A stretch of 64,000 nucleotides of DNA from contig JAKLJE010000006.1 in assembly GCA_023151315.1 (NCBI GenBank), positions 62,001 to 126,000 of the forward strand, written 5' to 3'. This document shows, piece by piece, positions 16,562-25,067 of this stretch (position 1 is the stretch's first letter; the number at the start of each line of letters is the position of its first letter). The stretch is from Bacteroidia bacterium (lineage in GTDB: Bacteria; Bacteroidota; Bacteroidia; Palsa-965). The notes beneath the pieces are model-generated. The model made no database searches and had not been told where the DNA came from. It saw only the letters and a program-made list of their open reading frames with translations. The translations under genes were made by a program, and so were the position numbers.

Positions 16562-16582
16562 CGAGTAAATGAAAAGCTGCCC
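16548..16582 (+). repeat. 35-bp direct repeat, copy 1
   Basis: Identical over 35 bp to 16847-16881. It starts in the tRNA-like 3' end and runs through the spacer into the first arm of the terminator hairpin. The two copies are 299 bp apart. Confidence 0.8.
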
Positions 16583-16599
16583 ATCAGGGCGGCTTTTTT
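16574..16599 (+). terminator. Intrinsic terminator after tRNA fragment 1
   Basis: AAGCTGCCC pairs with GGGCGGCTT (one G-T pair) around a 4-nt loop, followed by TTTT. Confidence 0.8.
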
Positions 16600-16715
16600 A
16601 TTTAAGAAGCTCAAGTTTACTTGAAGATTCGAAAAATTAAAAAAGACGGAGGCGAAGCCTGCAGATTTTCATTTGCAACTCCGGTAGGAGAGAACTTCGA
16701 CGAAGGAGAAAGTGT

Positions 16716-16727
16716 CTCCGGGTCCAC
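16716..16727 (+). repeat. CTCCGGGTCCAC, copy 2 of the tRNA-like 3' end
   Basis: The same 12 bases as in copies 1 and 3, but with different sequence on both sides (a shared 5' T only). This is the minimal sequence common to all three copies. Confidence 0.6.
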
Positions 16728-16732
16728 AGTAC

Positions 16733-16760
16733 AAAGCCACGCAAATGCGTGGCTTTTTTA
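16733..16760 (+). terminator. Intrinsic terminator after copy 2
   Basis: AAAGCCACGC and GCGTGGCTTT form a 10-bp stem with the loop AAAT, then TTTTA. Confidence 0.85.
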
Positions 16761-16846
16761 TTTCACGTTCGGAGAGAATCGAGATTCGCTACGCGAATGA
16801 ATCAAACGCTAAAATCACCCACTGAATGATTTCTTCACGCGTTTTC

Positions 16847-16881
16847 TCTCTCCGGGTCCACGAGTAAATGAAAAGCTGCCC
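16847..16881 (+). repeat. 35-bp direct repeat, copy 3 of the tRNA-like 3' end
   Basis: Identical to 16548-16582. The tRNA-like end CTCCGGGTCCAC is at 16850-16861. Confidence 0.8.
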
Positions 16882-16898
16882 TGATGGCCGGCTTTTTT
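16873..16898 (+). terminator. Intrinsic terminator after copy 3
   Basis: AAGCTGCCC pairs with the GGCCGGCTT arm with one internal mismatch and is followed by a T-run. The loop is TGAT, where copy 1 has ATCA, so the hairpin tops have diverged or inverted. Confidence 0.65.
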
Positions 16899-16940
16899 AT
16901 TTGACGTATGGAGAGAAACTCGAAAGGTCTGTAAAGTAAA

Positions 16941-16969
16941 AACGCCGCTGTTTCAGCGGCGTTTTTTTT
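16941..16969 (+). terminator. Strong intrinsic terminator
   Basis: AACGCCGCTG and CAGCGGCGTT form a 10-bp stem with a 3-nt loop, followed by TTTTTT. It ends the 16.5-17.0 kb fragment zone before a - strand operon. Confidence 0.9.
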
Positions 16970-17041
16970 GGAGCGTATTGGATTGGGCAGTCAAGTTAGT
17001 ACAAAGCCAATATGTTGAAATGTTCTCCTTGTAGCAGAATT

Positions 17042-18385
17042 TTACTGCATTCTCGTTAGATCCTCAATTTTTGGAGCTCCTAAACCGAAGTTGATAGTTG
17101 CAACAGAAAGTAAATTCCCCTTGTGGTCTAATGTTGGTTTGAAAGATCTACCAAAGTTGTAACTAATTGAAATATTTTCATTCACGACATAGGTTAGTGT
17201 TGCGATTAACTGGTGATCAGTTTTTGTGTTGGTTCTTTTGGTAATTGAACCGTCCGCTTCAACTGTTCTGGAAAGTACAACACTCGAAGTTCTGCCTGTG
17301 GCTTCCATTTCCAAAGCAATCTTTTTTTGTTTCAGTACCAGTTTAAATCCGTAGTCGATATTGTGTTCAAAGAACTTTCCACTTGGCATGTATACTGAAT
17401 AAAATTTCGGATTGTACCAAAAATAGCGTGCAACACCTAGGAACTCTAAATAATGCCATTTTTCTTTGAATGGTTGAAATGAAGGAGTGAACCACACACC
17501 GACTTTGGAGCCATAAGAATAGTCAGTGCGATTATTCGGAAAATTTAATGCGACTGCAGTTGCCACTTCAAGTTTAAAACCTTTTCTTTCGTCGCGTACA
17601 TTTTCGAGATAATCAATCTTAGTGTCCAACTGACAATATTGATCTATAAGCTTGTCAAGCAAATCTGCACGAACCTTTTCATCGTTATATGAGGCTGAGG
17701 ACGGCAAGCTGTCCGAAAGGTAAATCTTGAAACCTTTCAACCACTCCGCTTGTTCAGATTCACTTAAACTCGTCGACTCGAAAATATTATTTTTCGCGGC
17801 ATCGAGTTTATTAAATAGAATATTCAAGAATGTATCCTTGTTGCAATTGGCAGGGTAATCAACACTATCCATAGTTGTAACTATTTCCATGCTTATTCTG
17901 GATGCTGTCATAGCATCATCATATTTCTTATTGATTAAATCTATTTCATCTTTTGTCCCTTGCCACAACATTGTGCGAATACCAAATCCCATTGCATCAG
18001 TTTTGGTTGTGTCGTTGATTTTAAATGACTTCGTAGATGAAATTGATACAGACAAATTCTGCAGCGCTGAAGTGCCAACACTAGGCGTCAGGAAATCCTT
18101 GTTACTTATTTTACCGCCCATTGCCCAATAAGGCGAAAACTCTAAAGAATAATTATCAGGAATGAGGAATCTATTGTTTGAATCAATGAAGTTTGAAAAC
18201 AGAGATGCTTCCAACGATTCCCAGGATTTAGGTCTGGAAATAGTGCTCGGTTGTGATCCAATTATAGAAGACGAAGGGGAGGCGGGTGCTTTTACGTTAG
18301 TTAATGCCTCATTGCCTACTTGTGCCTCAGTCTCCTGAGAAAAAACGACTAGTGAGACTATTAAGAAAGAATAAATTGTTTTCAT
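17042..18385 (-). CDS. Secreted outer-membrane beta-barrel-like protein, 447 aa
   Basis: An N-terminal signal peptide (KTIYSFLIVSLVVFSQETEAQ) is followed by a Pro/Ser-rich stretch. The C-terminal half is made of alternating amphipathic strands with many aromatics (HYLEFLGVARYFWYNPKFY, ISISYNFGRSFKP), ending as outer-membrane barrels do. The central part (about 130-260) is helical. I do not know the family. It is the third gene of an operon: its ATG overlaps the stop of the 114-aa gene by 1 bp (TAATG). Together the three genes suggest an envelope assembly with inner-membrane, soluble and outer-membrane parts (inference). Confidence 0.75.
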   Translation of the reverse strand: MKTIYSFLIVSLVVFSQETEAQVGNEALTNVKAPASPSSSIIGSQPSTISRPKSWESLEASLFSNFIDSNNRFLIPDNYSLEFSPYWAMGGKISNKDFLTPSVGTSALQNLSVSISSTKSFKINDTTKTDAMGFGIRTMLWQGTKDEIDLINKKYDDAMTASRISMEIVTTMDSVDYPANCNKDTFLNILFNKLDAAKNNIFESTSLSESEQAEWLKGFKIYLSDSLPSSASYNDEKVRADLLDKLIDQYCQLDTKIDYLENVRDERKGFKLEVATAVALNFPNNRTDYSYGSKVGVWFTPSFQPFKEKWHYLEFLGVARYFWYNPKFYSVYMPSGKFFEHNIDYGFKLVLKQKKIALEMEATGRTSSVVLSRTVEADGSITKRTNTKTDHQLIATLTYVVNENISISYNFGRSFKPTLDHKGNLLSVATINFGLGAPKIEDLTRMQ

Positions 18386-18729
18386 TAGGAAACAAAATTA
18401 AAGGTTACTATTACCAGAGGAGAATTATCCTCATTCTTTGGGTTAGTGTGCGCAACCTCCAACTTTTCATTAATATAATAGTTGACACGAACGTACGGGT
18501 TGTTCTTATCGAAATTGAACGGTTTTGAATTAATGATGGTGCGCTCCGTTTTTAATGTCGCACCGGATCCTAACATTTCATTGACTTCATTTGTTCGGTC
18601 CCGGTCATCAGTACCTGGAAGATCAATAATGTGAGGAGCCGCCGTTGCATTGTCCGGAAATTCAATTCTTAAGCGAACTTGGTCTCCATCGGCAACTTTA
18701 ATTTCTCTTCTGTATCTGTAGATTGGCAT
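18385..18729 (-). CDS. Hypothetical protein, 114 aa
   Basis: Middle gene of the envelope operon. No signal peptide is visible. The sequence is beta-rich (RYRREIKVADGDQVRLRIEF near the start; SPLVIVTFNFVS at the end) and could be a small beta-sandwich. It lies 19 bp after the membrane protein gene and shares one base with the barrel gene start, so translation is coupled. I do not recognise the family. Confidence 0.65.
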   Translation of the reverse strand: MPIYRYRREIKVADGDQVRLRIEFPDNATAAPHIIDLPGTDDRDRTNEVNEMLGSGATLKTERTIINSKPFNFDKNNPYVRVNYYINEKLEVAHTNPKNEDNSPLVIVTFNFVS

Positions 18730-18748
18730 TTTGATTATTGTTTACTGA

Positions 18749-19972
18749 TTAACTATTGAATGAATTGTCGTTTTCCTGTGTATTTGATAGTTTCTGCACA
18801 ACAGATACATTCTCTTGTTGAGAAACATTTTGTGCGTTTTCAGGTGTAATAGGTTGGGTTGGCGATGGTACAGGAGTTGTGTGTTGCCCACTTTGGTTAC
18901 TCGGTGCATTATGTTGAGTGTTCGACTGTCCCAAAGATTTCTGTAAAACGTAAATCGAAATTCCGCCCAAAAGTGTTCCTAGAACTTCCGGGCTTAACTT
19001 ATCACCAATTCCTAGAATCAGTATAGTAATGGTTAGGATGAACACCGTGAAAATTTCCAGTATTAGTTTATTCGCAAAAATGTTTCTGATCACACTATCT
19101 TCTTGAACCTTACCTTCAACTGTCTTTTCTCTTGACGAAAAAAGGAGAGGTACTAACAGGAGACTGATTATTATTAACCCAAATATTGGAAGAGCAACTT
19201 GTAGCAAAGCACTGTCCTTGCTGGTTGAAGCCAGTTCCCTGTAAGATCCCTTGAGTTGATTGATTGAGTTATGCTTGTCGATAACAATTTGTGACTGATT
19301 TCTAATGTCACTCAATACTGCAGAGGAGTCCGCTAGTGCTGCCATAAGTTCTTCTTTCTTTTTGTCGAAATTTGTAGAGCTGAACTTCTCTTTCATCTCG
19401 TTAATTACAGCACTCTTCTGTACATTATCTTTATAATCGTCTGGGGATAGTTCGTAGTCGAAATCATTTTCACCTAGAATCCCGCTAAGTTTATCATTCA
19501 ATTCGTCAATATTCTTTTCAAACTGTTCCATTCCTGTTTTCGTCTGAGGTTCGTACAGTTTGAACCATCCGGTTACCTCCAGAAATCCGTAGCGGTCTAA
19601 AGCATGCTGAAACGGAGAATAGAATTTATTTTTAATATTATTCTCAGCAACGTATTGTTCATATGATGACAACGTACCATTTCCTTCGCGAAATAGGGTT
19701 TCAATAACTTTGTCATCAAATGTTATTGATGCAATTAAAGCACTACACTCTTTTCTTCTCGTATTAAGAGCCTTGAGTTTTTGAATATCCGACGTTACGA
19801 TTGCACTGTCACGTTTCATTACCGCAATTTGATCACGCAGCACAGTATGCAGTTGGTTGTCAACTTCCGGATAAGTATTCTTGAAATACTTTTGCGGATT
19901 TATTAAGAGAACAGTGATGGCAACGGCCAATAAAAGTGCCGCGGATACGTAGATCAGTAAACGTTTGTTCAT
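18749..19972 (-). CDS. Inner-membrane protein with large coiled-coil domain, 407 aa
   Basis: The first TM segment is near residues 4-25 (LLIYVSAALLLAVAITVLLI). A helical, probably periplasmic domain (about 30-245) with coiled-coil character follows. Next come a TM near 246-268 (FGLIIISLLLVPLLF), another at about 297-317 (IFTVFILTITILILGIG), a short hydrophobic stretch, and a low-complexity Gln/Asn/Pro/Thr-rich tail of about 60 residues. It is the first gene of the three-gene envelope operon. The GTTTACAAACGTTTGTAAAC palindrome ends 52 bp upstream of its start. The function is unknown; the topology suggests a stator or tether. Confidence 0.7.
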   Translation of the reverse strand: MNKRLLIYVSAALLLAVAITVLLINPQKYFKNTYPEVDNQLHTVLRDQIAVMKRDSAIVTSDIQKLKALNTRRKECSALIASITFDDKVIETLFREGNGTLSSYEQYVAENNIKNKFYSPFQHALDRYGFLEVTGWFKLYEPQTKTGMEQFEKNIDELNDKLSGILGENDFDYELSPDDYKDNVQKSAVINEMKEKFSSTNFDKKKEELMAALADSSAVLSDIRNQSQIVIDKHNSINQLKGSYRELASTSKDSALLQVALPIFGLIIISLLLVPLLFSSREKTVEGKVQEDSVIRNIFANKLILEIFTVFILTITILILGIGDKLSPEVLGTLLGGISIYVLQKSLGQSNTQHNAPSNQSGQHTTPVPSPTQPITPENAQNVSQQENVSVVQKLSNTQENDNSFNS

Positions 19973-20024
19973 GGGTGATATAGGTGGTTAGCGTTACAAT
20001 TTAAAACTTAAAGCGACAATTACC

Positions 20025-20046
20025 CGTTTACAAACGTTTGTAAACG
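20025..20046. promoter_or_regulatory. 22-bp perfect palindrome upstream of envelope operon
   Basis: GTTTACAAACGTTTGTAAAC with one more complementary base on each side. It lies 52 bp upstream of the - strand start at 19972. Read toward that gene the sequence continues GGGTAATTG, close to the other copies (GGNTAR). Confidence 0.8.
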
Positions 20047-20089
20047 CATAATTCGCTTATAATCTTCAAAACCTCGTTTTTCATTGGAG
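20025..20089 (+). repeat. 65-bp dispersed repeat, copy A
   Basis: Palindrome, then N7, CGCTTAT, N14 and CGTTTTTCATTGGAG. The same blocks at the same spacing occur at 24654-24718. Confidence 0.7.
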
Positions 20090-20516
20090 AATTAACCCCA
20101 AGAAATACTCAATAACATTCAGATAAAGTTTACATACGCTACAATCCATGAAAGAATATGGAGAATGTTTGTGCGGTTTAAAAAAGAGATAAATTCTAAG
20201 AATACGCTTGTATCACTGAACTCTTGCCCGGAGTGATTTTTTAAAAAGCTCTTCCGTATTTATCTCTCCTCCCTTCCACAACAAATCCCCGTCGTTCACA
20301 ACAAAATTCCATCGCCGCTTTTATTGGCTTCTACTTTCGTTGCATAATCAACGCAACGAAATAAATGGCTGCTTTTCCTGATATGATTGTCGTCGGTTCT
20401 GTTCTGATGTTCTGTGGCAACGCACACGAAAATCGTCCTCCTTATTTCGCATTGTACTCCATCATGCGAATCTTCTGAAATAATCCTTTAATCATCCACT
20501 TAAAACAAAATCACCC
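20090..20516. other. Gene-free stretch before the 564-aa gene
   Basis: I see no intact reading frame. The only structure is a 9-bp inverted repeat, TTTCGTTGC and GCAACGAAA (20335-20361), with a 9-nt loop and no U-tract. A small RNA is possible but unsupported. Confidence 0.4.
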
Positions 20517-22211
20517 ATGAAACTATCTTTTGAAAATGCCGTAACGGTTTTTCGCGCGCTCGAACAACTTTACAAAAACAAGAACGACGAATCGGATTAC
20601 ATAGCCGGAATTATTTTCGGTAATCAGGAATCGTTGACTGATGTACTTGAAACGTACGATAAAGAAATCATTCAGAACCTCAACGCTATTTACAACGCAG
20701 TGCAGGAAAGCAATATGCTTGCAGAGTGGAAAGGTGTTGCAAACTCACTGGCTTACGTACACAGTGTGCTGGCACAATATCACTCAGACCTTTCATCGGT
20801 GTATGATAAGACGACGAGCAAGTTTACAGGAACTATTGTTGCCGGAGCTACAGGAGAAACTGTTTCCTTCAGCGACTGGTGTCTTGGTTATACTGATGCA
20901 GGCGGCACTGTGCATGCTTCGGCATTGAGCAGATTAAGCGCTCTTGTTTCGCCGGAAACTATCACTGCAAACGATCTGGATGTATCGAGCCTCTGCGGAA
21001 TATTTTCAACTGATACTCCGGGCGGAAGTGCAAGTACACTGGGTCTTGATGCAATCAGCACCTGGAAGAGCATGATCCTTCTTGCAAAACAGGACGCCAA
21101 TGTGACCAATCTGCCTGCATCATTTCAGAATGAAACGCAGTATGAATCTGTTCTCCGCTTGATGAACTATACGTATTCGCTCGTATCGATGACATTGTAT
21201 CTGCACGACTCTGCACTCCAGCTGCTCATTTCTTCAACCGGTTCTTCTTCCGGATATGACAGCGTACTGAACAGTATTCAAAACAATTTCGGCAGCTACA
21301 ATCAACAAGGTTCTGTATGGGAATTGTTCGCTGAAACACTGGATACGCTTGCTTCAGGAACTCCTGATGCACAGGCGAGCCTTAATCAGGCAGCATACGT
21401 AGCAACACCGCAAGAGACGAACTATTCACAGGTGAACGATTATAAGCCTGAATACGTAAGTCCGTATTCTCTTGTGCCCGTGAACAAATACGTATGGGGT
21501 TATTGCAGCACCCCTTACTCGATTAAGGGATGGACCGCTAAACCAAACGCGTTCTTCGGATCACTCGGTTTTTTAAATATCAATCCGAAAGGAAGTCCTT
21601 ACGCAGGTGATGTTGTTTACCTCGCCGTGCAGGGAACTGTTGTTACCATCGAACCCGGTCTGGAGTTGAATACACTTGAACTGTTTCCAACTATTGATGA
21701 TTTCACTAGTCCTGCATTATGGTACGGCACTACGTTCAGTCAGGGATTCTCCGGTATTGGTACCTACGAGGGAACTTATGTGGAAGCGCCGCAGCACAGC
21801 AATCCGAATCACCTGAATGTAATCACCGGTTTTCAGTTGGTGGAAATCAATAATGGCAGCGGAGGATTTAACCTTGCACTTGCTTTGCAATTCGGAGTAC
21901 TTGATGTTACAGATCCGAATAATCCGATCGTGAACATTGTTAACCCTGAATTCATTGCACCGAAGTACACGCAGGCGCTCGCATTCCAGGAATATGCCTG
22001 CGTGAATCAATCCGGAAATTGCGACTCTTCAGGTACTATTCAGCCTTCGATTCTCAGCAACGCAACCATCTGTCGCTTGACAAATGGCGTAAACGGAATC
22101 AATGTTCAGGCCGCTCCTGAAATTTTCATGGCTGATTTCCTGCAACCGGCACTGCTGCAATCTCCATTGCAGAATCAGAACAGCACAGTACCTACTGCAG
22201 CTAATGCCTGA
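20517..22211 (+). CDS. Hypothetical protein, 564 aa
   Basis: There is no signal peptide or membrane segment. The N-terminal 130 residues are helical (FENAVTVFRALEQLYKN, ETYDKEIIQNLNAIYNAV). The remainder is Ser/Gly/Asn/Tyr-rich and appears beta-rich, including LNTLELFPTIDDFTSPALWY. I do not recognise the family. It stands alone, with about 470 bp of non-coding sequence ahead and a hairpin after. A role as a structural or exported protein would be a guess. Confidence 0.7.
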   Translation: MKLSFENAVTVFRALEQLYKNKNDESDYIAGIIFGNQESLTDVLETYDKEIIQNLNAIYNAVQESNMLAEWKGVANSLAYVHSVLAQYHSDLSSVYDKTTSKFTGTIVAGATGETVSFSDWCLGYTDAGGTVHASALSRLSALVSPETITANDLDVSSLCGIFSTDTPGGSASTLGLDAISTWKSMILLAKQDANVTNLPASFQNETQYESVLRLMNYTYSLVSMTLYLHDSALQLLISSTGSSSGYDSVLNSIQNNFGSYNQQGSVWELFAETLDTLASGTPDAQASLNQAAYVATPQETNYSQVNDYKPEYVSPYSLVPVNKYVWGYCSTPYSIKGWTAKPNAFFGSLGFLNINPKGSPYAGDVVYLAVQGTVVTIEPGLELNTLELFPTIDDFTSPALWYGTTFSQGFSGIGTYEGTYVEAPQHSNPNHLNVITGFQLVEINNGSGGFNLALALQFGVLDVTDPNNPIVNIVNPEFIAPKYTQALAFQEYACVNQSGNCDSSGTIQPSILSNATICRLTNGVNGINVQAAPEIFMADFLQPALLQSPLQNQNSTVPTAANA

Positions 22212-22241
22212 AATGTAACATAAGCAGCTAACCCCGATGAA

Positions 22242-22273
22242 GAAAGCCTGTTCCTGTTACAGAGCGGGCTTTC
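22242..22273. terminator. Terminator-like hairpin
   Basis: GAAAGCCTG and CGGGCTTTC form a 9-bp stem with a 14-nt loop, followed by GCTTTTGC. It lies between the convergent 564-aa gene and the LytTR gene and may serve both. Confidence 0.6.
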
Positions 22274-22298
22274 GCTTTTGCGTACACGATGTAAAATA

Positions 22299-22952
22299 TC
22301 AGTCGAGATTTTTACGATAGCTGCGCGATACAGGAATTTCATGACCGTTAACGCTCACTGCGCTCGGTGATCGCCATTTGATATGATCGGAATTCACAAT
22401 GTATGAACGATGCACACGAATGAACGAGGCAGGCAATTCATGTTCAATATCCTTGAGCAGTTTCCGTTGCACTAGTTTATCACGCGAGGTCACGATTTCT
22501 ATGTAGGCTCCGTCGGAACGTATATAGAGAATATCAGAAGGATGCAGATCGCCTGTACCATGTGTTAATCTCACCTGCAGTTTCGGTGCAAGACCGAGTG
22601 CAATGATTTCAAGTGCAGCCTGAACATCGCTTTGGCGAAAGGGTTTCGTGATGTACGCCTTGGGTGCAAGTCGTGCGGCGCTCTTCAGCGTTTGCGTATC
22701 CTGATTTGCTGTGAGGAAAATGAACGGCTTGCTGTGTTCGTTCAGCGCAACGGCAAGGTCGAGACCGCTGAGTTTTTCTGAAAGAAAAATGTCAACTATA
22801 GCTGCATCGAAATTCCAATCGGTCTTTTTTAGGAAATCTTCTCCGCTGTAAAAAATATTTTTCACGGCGTAGCCCATGTTCTTCAGCAGTTCGCTGAGAT
22901 GGTTTGCTGCAAAAAATTCATCTTCTATAATGACGAGTTCTGTCTTAGGCAT
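22299..22952 (-). CDS. LytTR-family response regulator
   Basis: 217 aa from MPKTELVIIEDE (an ORF 22 codons longer would run deep into the kinase gene). The receiver domain has its acidic pair at E10/D11, phospho-acceptor D54 in AAIVDIFLS, T-loop FLTANQ and Lys in YITKPF. A C-terminal LytTR DNA-binding domain starts near 120 (VRLTHGTGDLHPSDILYIRSD) and contains FIRVHRSYIVN. It overlaps the kinase gene by 8 bp and is its obvious partner. It is expected to bind paired LytTR sites as a dimer when phosphorylated. Confidence 0.95.
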   Translation of the reverse strand: MPKTELVIIEDEFFAANHLSELLKNMGYAVKNIFYSGEDFLKKTDWNFDAAIVDIFLSEKLSGLDLAVALNEHSKPFIFLTANQDTQTLKSAARLAPKAYITKPFRQSDVQAALEIIALGLAPKLQVRLTHGTGDLHPSDILYIRSDGAYIEIVTSRDKLVQRKLLKDIEHELPASFIRVHRSYIVNSDHIKWRSPSAVSVNGHEIPVSRSYRKNLD

Positions 22953-24609
22953 GAAAATGAAATTGATACTGCCCGTTGGCAGGATTAAAAATAAAATCTG
23001 TTCCGCCAACACGGTCAATCAGCTGAGCGATCAGTCTGCTGCCTGTACCCTTGTGCTCTGAACTGTTGTGAGCGGAATGGTCGATGTATGTGAAGCAATA
23101 GTCTTCATCCGTTGCCGTAACACTGATTTCTATGCTGCTGTTTTTGTTTTCTGCAGCGCGATGCTCGAAGGTGTTGGCCAGCATTTCATTCAGGATTAAT
23201 CCGAAGTACACAATTCGTTCGCTGCGAATCTGAACCGGGGCAATGGAACATCGGAAGTTCTGCGGGCCCGGCGCGATGTCGTTATACAATTCCGCTATAG
23301 CAGCAAAGTACACATCAAGCGGTACGAGCTCGTTGTGTATATCGGCAGAGAGATGCTGATGTAACGTGCTGATCGTTCTGATTTTCTGCGTCAGCCGCTG
23401 AAAAGCATTTCCGGAATCTTGCGATTCACTTTCCGAGTAATGCAACATGGAAATTACCATCTGCAGATTGTTCTTGATCCGGTGATTACTTTCAATCATG
23501 AGCAGCTTGTATTTCTCTGTGCTCAGCTCCAGATCGGCGTTTGTTGTTTTGAGTCGTTGGCGTAATGTTCGTTCGCGCAGAAGCAGTACAATTACAACTA
23601 CTGCAAACAATGCAAGGAGCAGTGTGAAGAAAATCAATTCGCGTGTGCGTTGCGCTTCTCTTTCCAAAGCTTCCTGCTGCGCTTCCAGTTCACCTTGCAG
23701 TTTACGCGTTTCGTACAATGTGCGGTAAGCATTTACCTGTGCAGAGTGAGAAGCTTCGAGATGGGCAATGGTGCTGCGATCAACTTTTGATGACCATGTT
23801 TGTGCTGCAGCGGAGTCGCGACGAAAGATCATTTCGAATGTAGCGGCCAGACGATATAATTCTATTTCTGCAGAGTACCAGTTTCTGTTGTGCACTAACG
23901 GCAGCAATTCACGCAACACAGATCCGGCACGGGCGGAATCCTGCTGCGCCATGTGACAGCGCAATACGTTGGTCATGGCTCCCACGTAGTTGTGTGTGTC
24001 GCGCAAGCTGGTGAAAATAGCAGCGGAATGTAAGAGATGCTGCAAACCTTTTTCAGGATCGGTTGCATACGTGCGGTAACCGAGTTCGTTGTAAAGGCTG
24101 GCTTCCTCAGCGGGCAGATGCCGTATGGCGGAAAGATTCAGCGCGCTGTCGAGATAGAGAAATACAGAGTCGTTGCTGTTGATTTCCTCCGGCGCTTTCC
24201 ATTCGCTGTAGATGGCAGCAATGCGCCCGAGTCGGCGTACTTGCAAGGAAGGATACAACGCAGCACGCTTCAGTGTGTCGAGCTGATGAATTGCTTTTTC
24301 GTAATCACCTGTTTTGCGCAGCAGTTCTGCAAGCGCGATGTTGGCTTCAATGAATCGTTCTTCCTGCGCGTGCACATTGGCGTAGTCAATCGCAGCTGTT
24401 AATTCGTCGAGGGCCGGTCCGTAAAGAGAAGCATCGCTGTACGTATGCGCGGAGTTGTAATGCAGAGTGTATTGATCCGGTGTTGCGTTTTGTGCGTGTG
24501 TATGATCCGCAAAGCAGAGCAGGAGCAGAAGCAACACGGCAAACGTGTGTTGCGCACGGAGCAGAATCACACCACATGCACTGACCGGTTGAAACATACG
24601 TTTAGACAT
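22945..24609 (-). CDS. Sensor histidine kinase, HisKA_2 type with TPR-like sensor
   Basis: 554 aa. Signal or anchor segment at about 22-40 (AVLLLLLLCFADHTHAQ), then a periplasmic helical TPR-like sensor region of about 270 residues. A coiled coil (QGELEAQQEALEREAQRTRE) leads into one TM near 316-338, then a HisKA_2 domain with ESNHRIKNNLQMV (phospho-acceptor H376) and an HATPase domain (ILNEMLANTFEH, then the GTGSRLIAQL loop). It phosphorylates the LytTR regulator encoded by the overlapping downstream gene. The palindrome operator lies 44 bp upstream of its start. The ligand is not predictable. Confidence 0.93.
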   Translation of the reverse strand: MSKRMFQPVSACGVILLRAQHTFAVLLLLLLCFADHTHAQNATPDQYTLHYNSAHTYSDASLYGPALDELTAAIDYANVHAQEERFIEANIALAELLRKTGDYEKAIHQLDTLKRAALYPSLQVRRLGRIAAIYSEWKAPEEINSNDSVFLYLDSALNLSAIRHLPAEEASLYNELGYRTYATDPEKGLQHLLHSAAIFTSLRDTHNYVGAMTNVLRCHMAQQDSARAGSVLRELLPLVHNRNWYSAEIELYRLAATFEMIFRRDSAAAQTWSSKVDRSTIAHLEASHSAQVNAYRTLYETRKLQGELEAQQEALEREAQRTRELIFFTLLLALFAVVVIVLLLRERTLRQRLKTTNADLELSTEKYKLLMIESNHRIKNNLQMVISMLHYSESESQDSGNAFQRLTQKIRTISTLHQHLSADIHNELVPLDVYFAAIAELYNDIAPGPQNFRCSIAPVQIRSERIVYFGLILNEMLANTFEHRAAENKNSSIEISVTATDEDYCFTYIDHSAHNSSEHKGTGSRLIAQLIDRVGGTDFIFNPANGQYQFHFHA

Positions 24610-24653
24610 CCGGACAAAAATAGGAGTGAAGGACTTCAGATGGTGAGATTATC

Positions 24654-24675
24654 CGTTTACAAACGTTTGTAAACG
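24654..24675. promoter_or_regulatory. 22-bp perfect palindrome upstream of sensor kinase
   Basis: The same core GTTTACAAACGTTTGTAAAC, 44 bp upstream of the - strand kinase start at 24609. Toward the gene it reads on as GGATAATC. Confidence 0.8.
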
Positions 24676-24718
24676 TTTAAAACGCTTATCGAATTAATGA
24701 TTGCGTTTTTTATTGGAG
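24654..24718 (+). repeat. 65-bp dispersed repeat, copy B
   Basis: Palindrome, N7, CGCTTAT, N14 and CGTTTTTTATTGGAG: the same architecture as 20025-20089, with unrelated spacer sequence. Confidence 0.7.
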
Positions 24719-24997
24719 GATGGGCGTAATAAAAATCGAGGAATGTTCAGGGAAAGTTGATGGGTGATGGAGGTAGTGAAAGAAAGTGAAGGCAATTTGG
24801 GGTGATCGTACTAAGGCAGCGAGTCAAGACTTGTATCAGGATTACTTGCATGTTTAACTCGAAGCGAAAGCCGATGAGATTTTGAATACAGCAAAAGAAG
24901 GTGATTGTATGCGCTTCGTACAGTTGACTTTCTGAAAACGTTGTTCTTAACTCCCAATGACATGGTCAAATGGTTTTGGGAAAACAACTTTCTGTCT
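24719..24997. other. Gene-free stretch before hsdR
   Basis: I see no intact gene. Short open segments on the + strand (for example around 24817-24930) are interrupted by stops and could be decayed coding sequence, but I cannot match them to a family. Confidence 0.35.
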
Positions 24998-25017
24998 TAA
25001 GCGTTTACAAACGCTTA
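24998..25017. promoter_or_regulatory. Variant palindrome upstream of hsdR
   Basis: TAAGCGTTTACAAACGCTTA: 9-bp arms around AC. It ends 50 bp before the hsdR ATG. It looks like the left part of the 65-bp element joined directly to its CGCTTAT block. N14 and a block partly matching the CGTTTTTYATTGGAG end follow. Confidence 0.65.
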
Positions 25018-25067
25018 TTTCACCTTTTATTGCTACTTTTAATAGCGGTAATACACGGTAAAAAACC

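Noticed and set aside
16448-16970. A complete tRNA gene in the fragment zone
   Set aside because: No matching 5' acceptor strand, D-arm or anticodon arm precedes any of the three 3' ends.
20335-20361. Inverted repeat as a riboswitch or small RNA
   Set aside because: It is a single 9-bp stem without a terminator or conserved core, which is too little to support an RNA gene.
24719-24997. A decayed gene before hsdR
   Set aside because: Short open pieces exist, but I could not match them to a family or join them by one frameshift, so no pseudogene is claimed.
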